DNA from: Solirubrobacteraceae bacterium
GTDB lineage: Bacteria > Actinomycetota > Thermoleophilia > Solirubrobacterales > Solirubrobacteraceae
Length of the DNA stretch: 13,956 nt
Assembly: GCA_019683665.1 (NCBI GenBank)
Contig: JADGIB010000063.1
Span: forward strand, 1 to 13,956
Direction of reading: 5' to 3'
Shown: one piece after another, positions 6,690 to 12,911 of the stretch
How the letters are laid out: each line of letters begins with the position of its first letter
Position numbering within the stretch: the stretch's first letter is position 1
Notes under the pieces: model-generated
Told to the model about the DNA's origin: nothing
What the model saw: only the letters and a program-made list of their open reading frames with translations
Database searches by the model: none
Made by a program: the position numbers and the translations under genes

Positions 6690-9015
6690 GCGCCGGGGCG
6701 AAGAGGTCGCCGCGCTCGGCGATCCGCTCGAGCACCGCGGCGGTGTCGAAGACGAGCAGCTCGGGGTCGCCCGCCTCGCGGCAGGCGGCGACCTCGTCCC
6801 AGCCGACCGGCGTCGAGACCGTCGGCCGCTCGCGCGCGCGGACCGAGTAGACGTTCACGGTCGTCTTGTGCTCGTCGTTCTGGGACCAGTCGACGAGCAC
6901 CCGGCCCTCGCGCAGCGCCTTCGTCTGGCGGGAGACGACGAGGTCGGGCATCTGCCGCTCCAGCAGCTCGGCGACCGCCTTCGCGAACGGCTTCGTGTCG
7001 TCGTAGGTGACGTCGGGGCGGTTGAGCGGCAGGTAGACCTGCAGCCCCTTGGAGCCCGACGTCTTGGCCACGGTCCGCAGGCCGAGTCGGTCGAACAGGC
7101 CGTGGAGGACGAGGCTGACCTCGCAGCAGGCGACGAGGTCGGCGCCCGGGCCGGGGTCGAGGTCGAAGACGAGCATCGTCGGGCGCTCGATCGCGTCGGC
7201 GCGCGCCAGCGACGTGTGCAGCTCGATGTCGGCGAGGTTCGCCAGCCAGGCGAGGGTGGCGACGTCGTCGACGAGCGTGAAGTCGATCGTCTTGCCCCCG
7301 GCGCGGATCGGCGCGGTGCGGACCCAGTCGGGGCGGTGGCGCGGCGACTGCTTCTCGTAGAAGTGCTGCCCGTCGACCCCGTTCGGGTAGCGCTTCAGCG
7401 TGAGCGGGCGGCCGGCGAGGTGGGGCAGGAGCGTCGGCGCGACCGCGACGTAGTACTCGACGAGGTCGCCCTTCGTGAACCCCGTCCTCGGCCACAGCGC
7501 CTTCGACCAGTTGCTGACGCGGACGGCCCGCTCGCCGAACGCGAGCTCGCGCGCGTCGCCGGCCTGCTCGCGCACGACGCCGGCCGGGTCCTTGTCCTCG
7601 CGCAGGCCCTTGAACGACGGGTGGCGCAGCAGGCCGTCGCTCGTCCACTCGCCGTACTCGACCTCGGCCAGCAGCGACGGCGTCACCCACTGGACGTTGC
7701 GCGGCAGGCCGGCCGGGTGGTGGCCGAACGGGCTGTGGTCGGTGCGCAGCGGCTCGAGCCGCTCGCGCAGCTGCTCGAGCGCGCGGTCGGTGAAGCCGGT
7801 CCCGACCCGCCCGGCGTAGCGCAGCGGGCTCGGCGGGTCGGCCTCGTCGTGGACGCCGACGACGAGCGCGCCGATCCGCGATGCGCGCCGCCCCTCGCCG
7901 GGCAGCCAGCCGGCGATGACGACCTCCTGGCTGTTGACGTTCTTGACCTTGATCCAGGCGCCGGTGCGCCGGCCCGGCTCATAGGGGGCGTCGCGGCGCT
8001 TGGCGACGAGCCCCTCGAGGCCCTGGCGGGCGGTCGCCGCCAGCAGCGCGGCGCCGTCGCCGTGGTGGGCGGCCGGGGTCTGCCAGTGCGGGCCGGCGAG
8101 CCCGAGCGCCTCGAGCCGGGCGCGGCGCTCGTCGTAGGGGAGCGCCGTGAGCGAGCGGCCGTCGAGCCACAGGAGGTCGAAGAGGACGAGCACGACCGGC
8201 ACCTCCCGGGCGCGGCGGCGGACCTGCGCCTCGTTGGCGAGGTGCATCCGCTGCTGGAGGCGGCTGAAGCTCGGCCGGCCGTCCGCGTCGAAGGCGACGA
8301 TCTCGCCGTCGAGGATCGCCCGGTGGTGGCTGAGCGCCCGGTTCAGGCCGCGCAGCTCCGGATAGGACGCGGTGATGTCGCGGCCGTTGCGCGACGCGAT
8401 GCGGATCCGCCCGGGCTCGGAGGACACGAGCGCGCGGACGCCGTCCCACTTGATCTCGTAGGCCCAGCTCCCGCTCGTCGGCAGCGGGCCGGCCCGGGCG
8501 AGCATCGGGACGAGCGCCTCGGGCATCGGCTCGGCGCCGGGGTCGGCGGGCGGGTCCATGCGGTGCATCAGCCAGTCCCGGCCGCCGGTGCGGATGAGCG
8601 CGTAGCGACCGCGCAGGCGCTCGCCGTGGAAGGTGGCGATGACCTCGTCGTCGCGCCACTTCTCGGCCTCGTAGGTGCCGCGGTCCCAGATGCGCATCGA
8701 CCCGGCCCCGTAGTGGCCCTTCGGGATGTCGCCCTCGAAGTCGAGGTACTCGAGCGGGTGGTCCTCGGTGCGGATCGCCTTGCGGTTGCGCTTCGGGTCG
8801 TCGGGGATCCCGTTCGGGACCGCCCACGACGCGAGCGTGCCGTCGCGCTCCAGGCGCAGGTCCCAGTGCAGGCGGGTCGCGTGGTGCTCCTGGACCACGA
8901 AGCGCGGCGCCCCGGTCCCGTCCGCGGGCGCGGCGCCGCCGGCCGGCTCGGGGGTGGCCTCGAGGTCCCGCTTGGCGCGGTACGCGTCGAGCTTGTCGGC
9001 GGGGTGGGGGCTCAG
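6652..9015 (-). CDS. ligD: LigD: phosphoesterase-ligase-polymerase, probable CTG start
   Basis: 787 residues if initiated at CTG 9015-9013. The non-homologous end-joining enzyme LigD trims, extends and seals double-strand breaks. The domains, in order, are phosphoesterase (about 10-155; HHATRLHWDLRLE, DFEGDIPKGHYGAG), ATP-dependent ligase (about 165-480; motif I EIKWDG with Lys189, DGEI 236-239, EGLVAKR 334-340, WIKVKN 354-359) and primase-polymerase (about 495-780; VFDLDPG with Asp618/Asp620, SGSKGLQVYLPL 653-664, VDW with Asp709). This PE-LIG-POL order is that of Pseudomonas LigD, not Mycobacterium (POL-PE-LIG). No ATG, GTG or TTG lies in frame between 9384 and the conserved YRAKRDLEATPEP segment; CTG overlaps the upstream stop (CTGA) with CGAGGA about 9 nt before it. 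No Ku gene is in the window. Confidence 0.92.
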   Translation of the reverse strand: MSPHPADKLDAYRAKRDLEATPEPAGGAAPADGTGAPRFVVQEHHATRLHWDLRLERDGTLASWAVPNGIPDDPKRNRKAIRTEDHPLEYLDFEGDIPKGHYGAGSMRIWDRGTYEAEKWRDDEVIATFHGERLRGRYALIRTGGRDWLMHRMDPPADPGAEPMPEALVPMLARAGPLPTSGSWAYEIKWDGVRALVSSEPGRIRIASRNGRDITASYPELRGLNRALSHHRAILDGEIVAFDADGRPSFSRLQQRMHLANEAQVRRRAREVPVVLVLFDLLWLDGRSLTALPYDERRARLEALGLAGPHWQTPAAHHGDGAALLAATARQGLEGLVAKRRDAPYEPGRRTGAWIKVKNVNSQEVVIAGWLPGEGRRASRIGALVVGVHDEADPPSPLRYAGRVGTGFTDRALEQLRERLEPLRTDHSPFGHHPAGLPRNVQWVTPSLLAEVEYGEWTSDGLLRHPSFKGLREDKDPAGVVREQAGDARELAFGERAVRVSNWSKALWPRTGFTKGDLVEYYVAVAPTLLPHLAGRPLTLKRYPNGVDGQHFYEKQSPRHRPDWVRTAPIRAGGKTIDFTLVDDVATLAWLANLADIELHTSLARADAIERPTMLVFDLDPGPGADLVACCEVSLVLHGLFDRLGLRTVAKTSGSKGLQVYLPLNRPDVTYDDTKPFAKAVAELLERQMPDLVVSRQTKALREGRVLVDWSQNDEHKTTVNVYSVRARERPTVSTPVGWDEVAACREAGDPELLVFDTAAVLERIAERGDLFAPALTEVQELPRLGS

Positions 9016-9353
9016 CGGTGGTCGTCCTCGTGGAGCTCCGACACCGGCTCGCGGTCGGGCTCCCCATAGGTTGCCGGATCGGGCGCCTCTGTCCCGCGGT
9101 CGACCTCGGCGCGGACGGCCTTCACGCCCGCCCCCGGCGACGCCGGGCCCTGCTCGGCGTGCTCGATCAGCTCCTCCTCGGCCATCTCGAAGCCCTCGGC
9201 CTCGCCGCCGCCGGCCTCGTGGACCGGCGCCATCGCCGGGTCGTGGGGGAGGTCGGCCTCCTCCTCGCGGGTGGGGCGTCCGCCGATGCGGCCGGCCTCG
9301 GCGGCCGCCGCGCGCGCCTCGCGCTCGGCGAGCGGGTCTCGTTCCTGGGTCAT
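9012..9353 (-). CDS. Small acidic protein of unknown function upstream of ligD
   Basis: 113 residues from ATG 9353, with a good ribosome binding site (GAGGAG about 6 nt upstream). It is very hydrophilic and rich in Glu, Asp and Ala, with no membrane segment or signal peptide. Recognisable blocks are DPLAEREARAAAAEAGRIGG (6-25) and HEAGGGEAEGFEMAEEEL (45-62); the AGGGEAEGFE block resembles short conserved actinobacterial proteins of unknown function that I have seen before, though I cannot name a domain. Its stop overlaps the proposed ligD start as CTGA, so the two are probably one operon with coupled translation. A role alongside LigD is only a guess from position. Confidence 0.75.
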   Translation of the reverse strand: MTQERDPLAEREARAAAAEAGRIGGRPTREEEADLPHDPAMAPVHEAGGGEAEGFEMAEEELIEHAEQGPASPGAGVKAVRAEVDRGTEAPDPATYGEPDREPVSELHEDDHR

Positions 9354-9398
9354 GGGCGCTCCTCGTCCGGGGTTCGTGGCCCATGGCCTACCCGCGGG

Positions 9399-9422
9399 CC
9401 GGGGCGGCCTACGCCGCCCCGG
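9399..9422. terminator. Perfect 10-bp hairpin, possible terminator
   Basis: CCGGGGCGGC (9399-9408) and GCCGCCCCGG (9413-9422) pair perfectly around a CTAC loop, between the repeat cluster and the acidic-protein gene. It has no T-tract on either strand. It could end transcripts coming from the collagen-like gene on the minus strand. Confidence 0.4.
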
Positions 9423-9447
9423 TGGCCGACGGGAGACGTCGGGGAGA

Positions 9448-9691
9448 CCTCGCCCTGAGGGCGGGGGTCCCGCGGGTTTCGCCCCCTGGGCGAACACCCG
9501 CTGAGGGAACCCGAGCCCGCAGGGCGAGCGGTTCCCCGCCCGTTGCGGGAACGGCCTCGCCCTGAGGGCGGGGGTCCCGCGGGTTTCGCCCCTGGGCGAA
9601 CACCCGCTGAGGGAACCCGAGCCCGCAGGGCGAGCGGTTCCCCGCGAACACCCGCTGAGGGAACCCGAGCCCGCAGGGCGAGCGGTTCCCC
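9448..9691. repeat. Composite hairpin repeat: B+A, B+A, A
   Basis: Unit B (42-43 nt, begins CCTCGCCCTGAGGGCGG) occurs at 9448-9490 and 9555-9596. Unit A (about 47 nt, begins CGAACACCCGCTGAGGG and ends GCGAGCGGTTCCCC) occurs at 9491-9537, 9597-9643 and 9645-9691. Copies are virtually identical; the two B copies differ by one C. An 18-nt unrelated spacer (about 9537-9554) separates the composites. Each composite folds into three hairpins: CGCCC/GGGCG inside B, TTCGCCC/GGGCGAA across the B-A junction extended by GCGGG/CCCGC, and GGGAACC/GGTTCCC with inner GCCC/GGGC inside A. The last A copy runs into the stop codon of the 9691-10278 gene. It is REP/BIME- or MITE-like. Open frames through it on both strands are artefacts of composition. 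Together with the hairpin at 9399-9422 it fills the 337-nt gap 9354-9690. Confidence 0.88.
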
Positions 9692-10278
9692 TAGCAGAAG
9701 ACGGCGAAGTGGAAGGGCAGCGGCGTGTTGACGCCGTTGAGCCCCCGCGTGATGAACGTGATCTGCGTGGCCGCGACGGCGTTGTTGTTGCCGCCCGGCT
9801 GCAGGCTCACGGTGCCGCCGTCGCTGCCGCTGGCGGTGACGCCGCCGAGCTGGTAGCCGCCGACGGTGGCGACCGCCGGGCACTCGCTGACGTTCTGGTT
9901 GAACGTGACGGTGTAGACGCCGGAGCCGGCGACGGAGACGGCGGCGACGCCCTTGCCGTAGACGAGCTGGCCGGTCGGGCTGACGACGCCGTTCACCTGG
10001 GTCGCGGGCGGGCCGGGAGGACCCTGCGGGCCCTGCGGGCCCTGCGGGCCGGCGGGCAGCGAGCCGGGGGCGAAGTCGGCGGCGGTGAGCGAGCCGTTCT
10101 TGACCTTCGCGCCGGTGACCGCCCCGTTGGCGATCTTCGACGTGGTGACCGCGCCGTTCTTGATGTCCTTCGTGCCGATCGTCGCGGCGGCGATCGCGGT
10201 GCCGCCGGAGACGGCGAGGAACAGCGCCAGCGACGACGCGACGTTCGCGTACGTCAGGCGGGGACGAAGCTTGCGCAA
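9691..10278 (-). CDS. Secreted collagen-like protein with decapeptide repeats
   Basis: 195 residues. It starts at TTG 10278 (TTG CGC AAG), with GGAGG 7 nt upstream; no ATG is nearby in frame. Residues 1-32 form a signal sequence: basic MRKLRPRL, hydrophobic VASSLALFLAVSGG, then AIAAA. Residues 38-77 are four 10-residue repeats, KDIKNGAVTT, SKIANGAVTG, AKVKNGSLTA and ADFAPGSLPA. A short collagen-like stretch of Gly-Pro-Gln/Gly-Pro-Pro triplets follows (about 77-91). The C-terminal 95-195 region is beta-rich (SPTGQLVYGKGV, GSGVYTVTFNQNVSECPAVATVGG) and ends in Cys; Cys133 and Cys195 could pair. Proteins beginning RPRLTYANV with such repeats are common in Thermoleophilia as I recall; their function is unknown. 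Secretion and the domain layout are clear from the sequence. Confidence 0.85.
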   Translation of the reverse strand: MRKLRPRLTYANVASSLALFLAVSGGTAIAAATIGTKDIKNGAVTTSKIANGAVTGAKVKNGSLTAADFAPGSLPAGPQGPQGPQGPPGPPATQVNGVVSPTGQLVYGKGVAAVSVAGSGVYTVTFNQNVSECPAVATVGGYQLGGVTASGSDGGTVSLQPGGNNNAVAATQITFITRGLNGVNTPLPFHFAVFC

Positions 10279-10316
10279 GAGGGAACCTCCGTTGCGGTGG
10301 AAGGGACGCGCGCGCG

Positions 10317-10348
10317 AGCGTAACCGACGGTCCGGCCGCCGTCCGCAA
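10317..10348 (-). promoter_or_regulatory. Candidate promoter for the collagen-like gene
   Basis: TACGCT on the minus strand (10322-10317) fits the TAnnnT -10 box and stands 38 nt before the TTG start, leaving room for a leader carrying GGAGG. TTGCGG (10348-10343) is a possible -35, but the 20-nt spacing is long. A weak hairpin CGGAC/GTCCG (10364-10377) lies between it and the M20 stop and may end the upstream transcript. Confidence 0.35.
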
Positions 10349-10378
10349 TCGGCCGCCCGCGGTCGGACGGGTGTCCGG

Positions 10379-11482
10379 TCAGCCGGCGGACAGCCCGGCG
10401 GCGAGCGCGTCGGTGAGCGCCTCGACGGCGGCGAGCCCGGCCGGGAGCGGCGCGAGCTCGACCTGCTCGTCGACGGTGTGGGCGCCCTCGCCGTGGGTGA
10501 GCGACACGCACACGGCCGGGATCCCGCGGCCCATCGCGGCGTTCGCGTCGGTGGAGGAGGCGGTCTCGGCGGCGCCGGGCAGGCCGGCGGCGGCCCGGGC
10601 GGCGCGCGCGGCGGCGACGAGCGGGTGGTCGGCGGGGGTGGCGCCGCCGGGGCGCCGGCCGACGCGCTCGACGGCCACGCCGTGGCGGCGCAGCGCCGCC
10701 TCGACCGCGTCGCGGCGGCGGTCCAGCGCGGCGTCGTCGGCGTCGCGCAGGTCGATCTCGGCCTCCGCGCGGGCAGCGATCGTGTTGATCGACGTGCCGC
10801 CGCGGACGACGCCGACGTTCACGTGCCCGGGCGCGGCGGCGGCGAGCGCGTCGTGGAGCGCCTCGACGAGCGCGTGGACCGCGCTCGGGGTGCCGCGGTC
10901 GCCCCACGAGTGGCCGCCGGGCCCGGTCGCGGTCGCGCGCAGCCGCGCCGAGGCGATCCCGGCGGTCTGGATCGCCTCCAGCCCGTGCCCTTCGAGCGCG
11001 ACGAACGCGTCGCACGGGACGGCGTCGAGGACGGCGCGGGCGCCGCGCAGGTCGCCGAGTCCCTCCTCGCCCACGGTCGCCGCCAGGACGACGGGCCGCG
11101 CCGGCGGGGCGGCGCGCAGGCGCCGGGCGAGGTGGACGAGCGCGGCGACGGCGAGCGCGTCGTCGCCGATCCCGGGGCCGCGCAGGCGGTCGCCGTCGCG
11201 GCGCGGGGCCAGCGGGGTGCCGGCCGCGAACACCGTGTCGAGGTGGGCGGCGACGATCGCGGCGGGGCGATCGGCGGACGGCGGCGGGCCGAAGCGCGAG
11301 AGGACGTTGCCGGTCGCGTCGCGCGCGGGGGCGGCGCCGGCGGCGTCGGCGAGCTTGGCGGCGACGAGCGCCGCCCGCTCGCCCTCGGCGAAGGTGGGCG
11401 CCGCGACCGCGCAGATCTCCAGCGCGTCGGCGACGAGCGCGTCGATCGCGGCCGGAGCGGGGTGCGGCGCCCGGGGCGTCAG
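10379..11482 (-). CDS. M20-family metallopeptidase/deacylase, probable CTG start
   Basis: 367 residues from CTG 11482-11480. M20 enzymes are two-metal (Zn) amidohydrolases that cleave small peptides or N-acyl amino acids. Metal ligands are visible: His80 with Asp82 (AAHLDTVF), Asp107 (GPGIGDDALAVAAL), catalytic Glu139 and ligand Glu140 (VGEEGLGD), Glu164 (ALEGHG) and His335 (GEGAHTVDE). The lid/dimerisation domain is about 178-285 (ATGPGGHSWGDRGTPSAVHAL; GGTSINTIAA). The GPGIGD and GGHSWGD wording is closest to PepT-like M20 members; the substrate is not predictable. There is no signal peptide. The conserved segment ALEICAVAAPTFAEGERAA starts near residue 20, and no ATG, GTG or TTG lies in frame before it; the CTG overlaps the FKBP stop (CTGA) and has AAGGAG exactly 8 nt upstream. 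Confidence 0.9.
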   Translation of the reverse strand: MTPRAPHPAPAAIDALVADALEICAVAAPTFAEGERAALVAAKLADAAGAAPARDATGNVLSRFGPPPSADRPAAIVAAHLDTVFAAGTPLAPRRDGDRLRGPGIGDDALAVAALVHLARRLRAAPPARPVVLAATVGEEGLGDLRGARAVLDAVPCDAFVALEGHGLEAIQTAGIASARLRATATGPGGHSWGDRGTPSAVHALVEALHDALAAAAPGHVNVGVVRGGTSINTIAARAEAEIDLRDADDAALDRRRDAVEAALRRHGVAVERVGRRPGGATPADHPLVAAARAARAAAGLPGAAETASSTDANAAMGRGIPAVCVSLTHGEGAHTVDEQVELAPLPAGLAAVEALTDALAAGLSAG

Positions 11483-12051
11483 TCGGCGATCTCCTTGAGA
11501 TCCACGACGAACACGAGCGTCGCGTTCGGCGGGATGGCCGGGGGCGCGCCCTCGGTCCCGTAGGCGAGGTTCGGCGGGATGACGAGCCGGCGGCGGCCGC
11601 CGACCTTCATCCCCTCGACGCCGTTGTCCCAGCCCTCGATGACCTCGCCGGCGCCGAGCGTGAACGTGAACGGCTGCCCGCTGTCCCACGAGGCGTCGAA
11701 CTGCTCGCCGTCGTCGTAGAGGACGCCGACGTAGTCGACGGTGACGGTGTCGCCGGCCTTCGCCTCGCGGCCGGTGCCCTCGACGAGGTCCTCGACGACG
11801 AGCTCCTTCGGCGCTGGGCCGTCGGGGACCTCGACCTCCGGCTTCTGCGCGAGCGACGGGTCCTGCGTGCCCTCGGCGTCGGTCGTGGCGGTCGTGCGCT
11901 CGCCCGTGTCCGCCTGGGTCGGCGTGCCCGCCGTCTCCGCCGGCGCGTCGGCGCTCGGGATGTTCGCGGTCGTCGTGTCGTCGTCATCGCCCCCGCAGCC
12001 GGCGCCGACAAGCGCGGCGGCGGCCAGGAGCGGCAGGATCAGGCGTCGCAT
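11479..12051 (-). CDS. FKBP-type peptidyl-prolyl isomerase, probable lipoprotein
   Basis: 190 residues from ATG 12051. Residues 1-18 are a signal peptide and Cys19 (LVGAGC) is the likely lipidation site, although Gly at -3 is not the usual lipobox residue. Residues 20-80 are a disordered Asp/Thr/Ala/Pro-rich linker (GGDDDDTTTAN...). Residues 82-189 form a single FKBP domain that catalyses cis-trans isomerisation of Xaa-Pro bonds, presumably outside the membrane in folding of exported proteins. The active-site set is present: Tyr107, Phe118-Asp119, Phe128/130, Val137-Ile138, Trp141, Tyr164 and Phe181, with typical blocks VTVDYVGVLYDDGEQFDASW and GMKVGGRRRLVIPPNLAYG. Its last codons contain the ribosome binding site of the M20 gene, so the two are an operon. 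Confidence 0.93.
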   Translation of the reverse strand: MRRLILPLLAAAALVGAGCGGDDDDTTTANIPSADAPAETAGTPTQADTGERTTATTDAEGTQDPSLAQKPEVEVPDGPAPKELVVEDLVEGTGREAKAGDTVTVDYVGVLYDDGEQFDASWDSGQPFTFTLGAGEVIEGWDNGVEGMKVGGRRRLVIPPNLAYGTEGAPPAIPPNATLVFVVDLKEIAD

Positions 12052-12060
12052 CGGGGGGCC

Positions 12061-12066
12061 AGGCTA
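12061..12066 (-). promoter_or_regulatory. -10 box TAGCCT for the FKBP gene
   Basis: TAGCCT on the minus strand (12066-12061) fits TAnnnT and ends 9 nt before the ATG at 12051. There is no Shine-Dalgarno sequence in the 9 nt, consistent with a leaderless mRNA for the FKBP-M20 operon. Confidence 0.5.
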
Positions 12067-12104
12067 GGGCACCCGCCGTCCCCGGTGCGCCGGCGGCGAC
12101 GTGT

Positions 12105-12177
12105 GGCACATGGCGTCGACCCCTCCGATGCCAGGTGCCGCACGTCCCGCGAGGCGCGGGCGGACGGCTCGTGCGGC
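12105..12177. other. Two adjoining hairpins between tRNA-Thr and the FKBP gene
   Basis: GGCACATGGC (12105-12114) pairs with GCCAGGTGCC (12130-12139) over ten positions with one A/G mismatch. GCCGCACG (12137-12144) pairs with CGTGCGGC (12170-12177) around an inner stem CCCGCG/CGCGGG (12146-12160). The two share bases 12137-12139, so they compete at the edge. Lying downstream of the tRNA on its strand, they could form its terminator; there is no T-tract. I see no gene in 12067-12203. Confidence 0.4.
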
Positions 12178-12203
12178 GGCGCCGGCCTCGGGGCGCGGAG
12201 AGA

Positions 12204-12275
12204 GCCGGGAAGGGGACTCGAACCCCTGACCTACGGTTTACAAGACCGTTGCTCTACCAGCTGAGCTACCCCGGC
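12204..12275 (-). tRNA. tRNA-Thr (anticodon UGU)
   Basis: A full cloverleaf reads on the minus strand. The acceptor stem is GCCGGGG/TCCCGGC (one G-U pair), the D stem GCTC/GAGC, and the anticodon stem ACGGT/ACCGT with loop CTTGTAA, giving anticodon TGT, which reads ACA/ACG threonine codons. The T arm is AGGGG-TTCGAGT-CCCCT. G1-C72 and C2-G71 match known threonine identity pairs. CCA is not encoded; the base after the acceptor stem is T. Confidence 0.97.
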
Positions 12276-12285
12276 GTCGGCGCCG

Positions 12286-12291
12286 AGTGTA
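12286..12291 (-). promoter_or_regulatory. -10 box TACACT for tRNA-Thr
   Basis: TACACT on the minus strand fits TAnnnT and ends 10 nt before the first base of the mature tRNA, so the transcript would begin only a few bases upstream of the mature 5' end. A -35 is not evident. Confidence 0.5.
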
Positions 12292-12325
12292 CGGGCGGAC
12301 GGGACGGGAGGGGACGGGCCGGACG

Positions 12326-12865
12326 CTACCCGCGCGGCGCGCCCGCCACGTGCTCGTGCGAGCCGTGCCCGTTCGAGCTGACGACGTGCTCGTAGGCGGG
12401 CACCTCGTCGTCGGCCGGGCTGCTCAGGCGCCGCTCGAGCTCGCCGAGGACGACCCCGAACAGGAGGTGGCGCCACGTCGCCTGCGCGAACGCGGCCCGG
12501 TTGCCCGACAGGCGCGGCAGCTCGTCGCGGGCCGGGTGCAGCCGGTCGGAGAGCGCGGCCAGCGGCCACGTCGCCGCGTTCTCGGCCAGCGCGAGCGCCG
12601 GGCCGCGGGCCCACGACGGCAGCGGCAGGCGCGGCGCGACGTTCGCGTACACGGCGCCGAACAGCGCCCCGTTGACGAGGTGCATCGCGGTGCCGACCGC
12701 CCGCGCCGGGAGCGTCCGGCGGGCGACGAGCCTCCCGAGCAGCTCGGTGTCGTCGTAGGGCACGCCGAAGACGCGCTTGTCGAGCGGCTGCTGGGCGGCC
12801 CACACGGCCGCGGCGACCGTCCCGGCCAGCGCCCCGCGCAGGGTCTGTGCGGTGTCGATCGCCAT
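12326..12865 (-). CDS. Conserved protein of unknown function, possibly membrane-associated
   Basis: 179 residues from ATG 12865; an in-frame ATG at 12913 would add 16 residues but overlap the start of the divergent plsC gene, and the -10 box TACAGT sits 9 nt before 12865. Features: hydrophobic N-terminal segment ALAGTVAAAVWAAQ (12-25), QPLDKRVFGVPYDDTELLG (26-44), a second hydrophobic stretch MHLVNGALFGAVYANVAP (61-78), AENAATWPLAALSDRLHPARDELP (94-117) and GNRAAFAQATWRHLLFGVVLGELERRL (121-147). The His/Ser/Gly tail (160-179) is probably disordered. The mixture of hydrophobic helices with conserved-looking charged motifs suggests a small membrane-associated protein. I do not recognise a named family. 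Confidence 0.75.
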   Translation of the reverse strand: MAIDTAQTLRGALAGTVAAAVWAAQQPLDKRVFGVPYDDTELLGRLVARRTLPARAVGTAMHLVNGALFGAVYANVAPRLPLPSWARGPALALAENAATWPLAALSDRLHPARDELPRLSGNRAAFAQATWRHLLFGVVLGELERRLSSPADDEVPAYEHVVSSNGHGSHEHVAGAPRG

Positions 12866-12874
12866 CGGACACCC

Positions 12875-12880
12875 ACTGTA
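12875..12880 (-). promoter_or_regulatory. -10 box TACAGT for the 12865 gene
   Basis: TACAGT on the minus strand (12880-12875) fits TAnnnT and ends 9 nt before ATG 12865, with no Shine-Dalgarno sequence between. It lies back to back with the 5' end of plsC; the only plus-strand candidate there, TACCGG (12901-12906), is poor. Confidence 0.5.
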
Positions 12881-12911
12881 ACGCGGGGTCGGCGCCCGGG
12901 TACCGGTTGAC

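Noticed and set aside
4590..9069. Very long antisense open frames opposite ligB (minus, about 671 codons) and ligD (plus, about 733 codons)
   Set aside because: They lie opposite genes with complete catalytic motifs, have low-complexity Arg/Ala/Gly/Pro composition and no recognisable domains. This is expected when codon third positions are almost always G or C.
6652..9353. Ku gene beside ligD
   Set aside because: No Ku-like sequence was found in any neighbouring reading frame; the adjacent genes are LigB and a small acidic protein.
9015..9384. ATG 9384 as the start of ligD
   Set aside because: It would add about 123 Arg/Gly-rich residues encoded out of frame across the whole acidic-protein gene, which has its own ribosome binding site and sensible composition.
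9448..9691. CRISPR array
   Set aside because: The repeats are adjacent composite units with one short spacer and irregular periods (106 and 48 nt), with strong internal hairpins. There are no regular unique spacers or cas genes.
9350..10348. Coding sequence through the repeats on the minus strand (phrases such as GEPLALRARVPSAG)
   Set aside because: The peptide repeats only mirror the DNA repeats read in different frames, and the frame overlaps the well-supported secreted protein gene.
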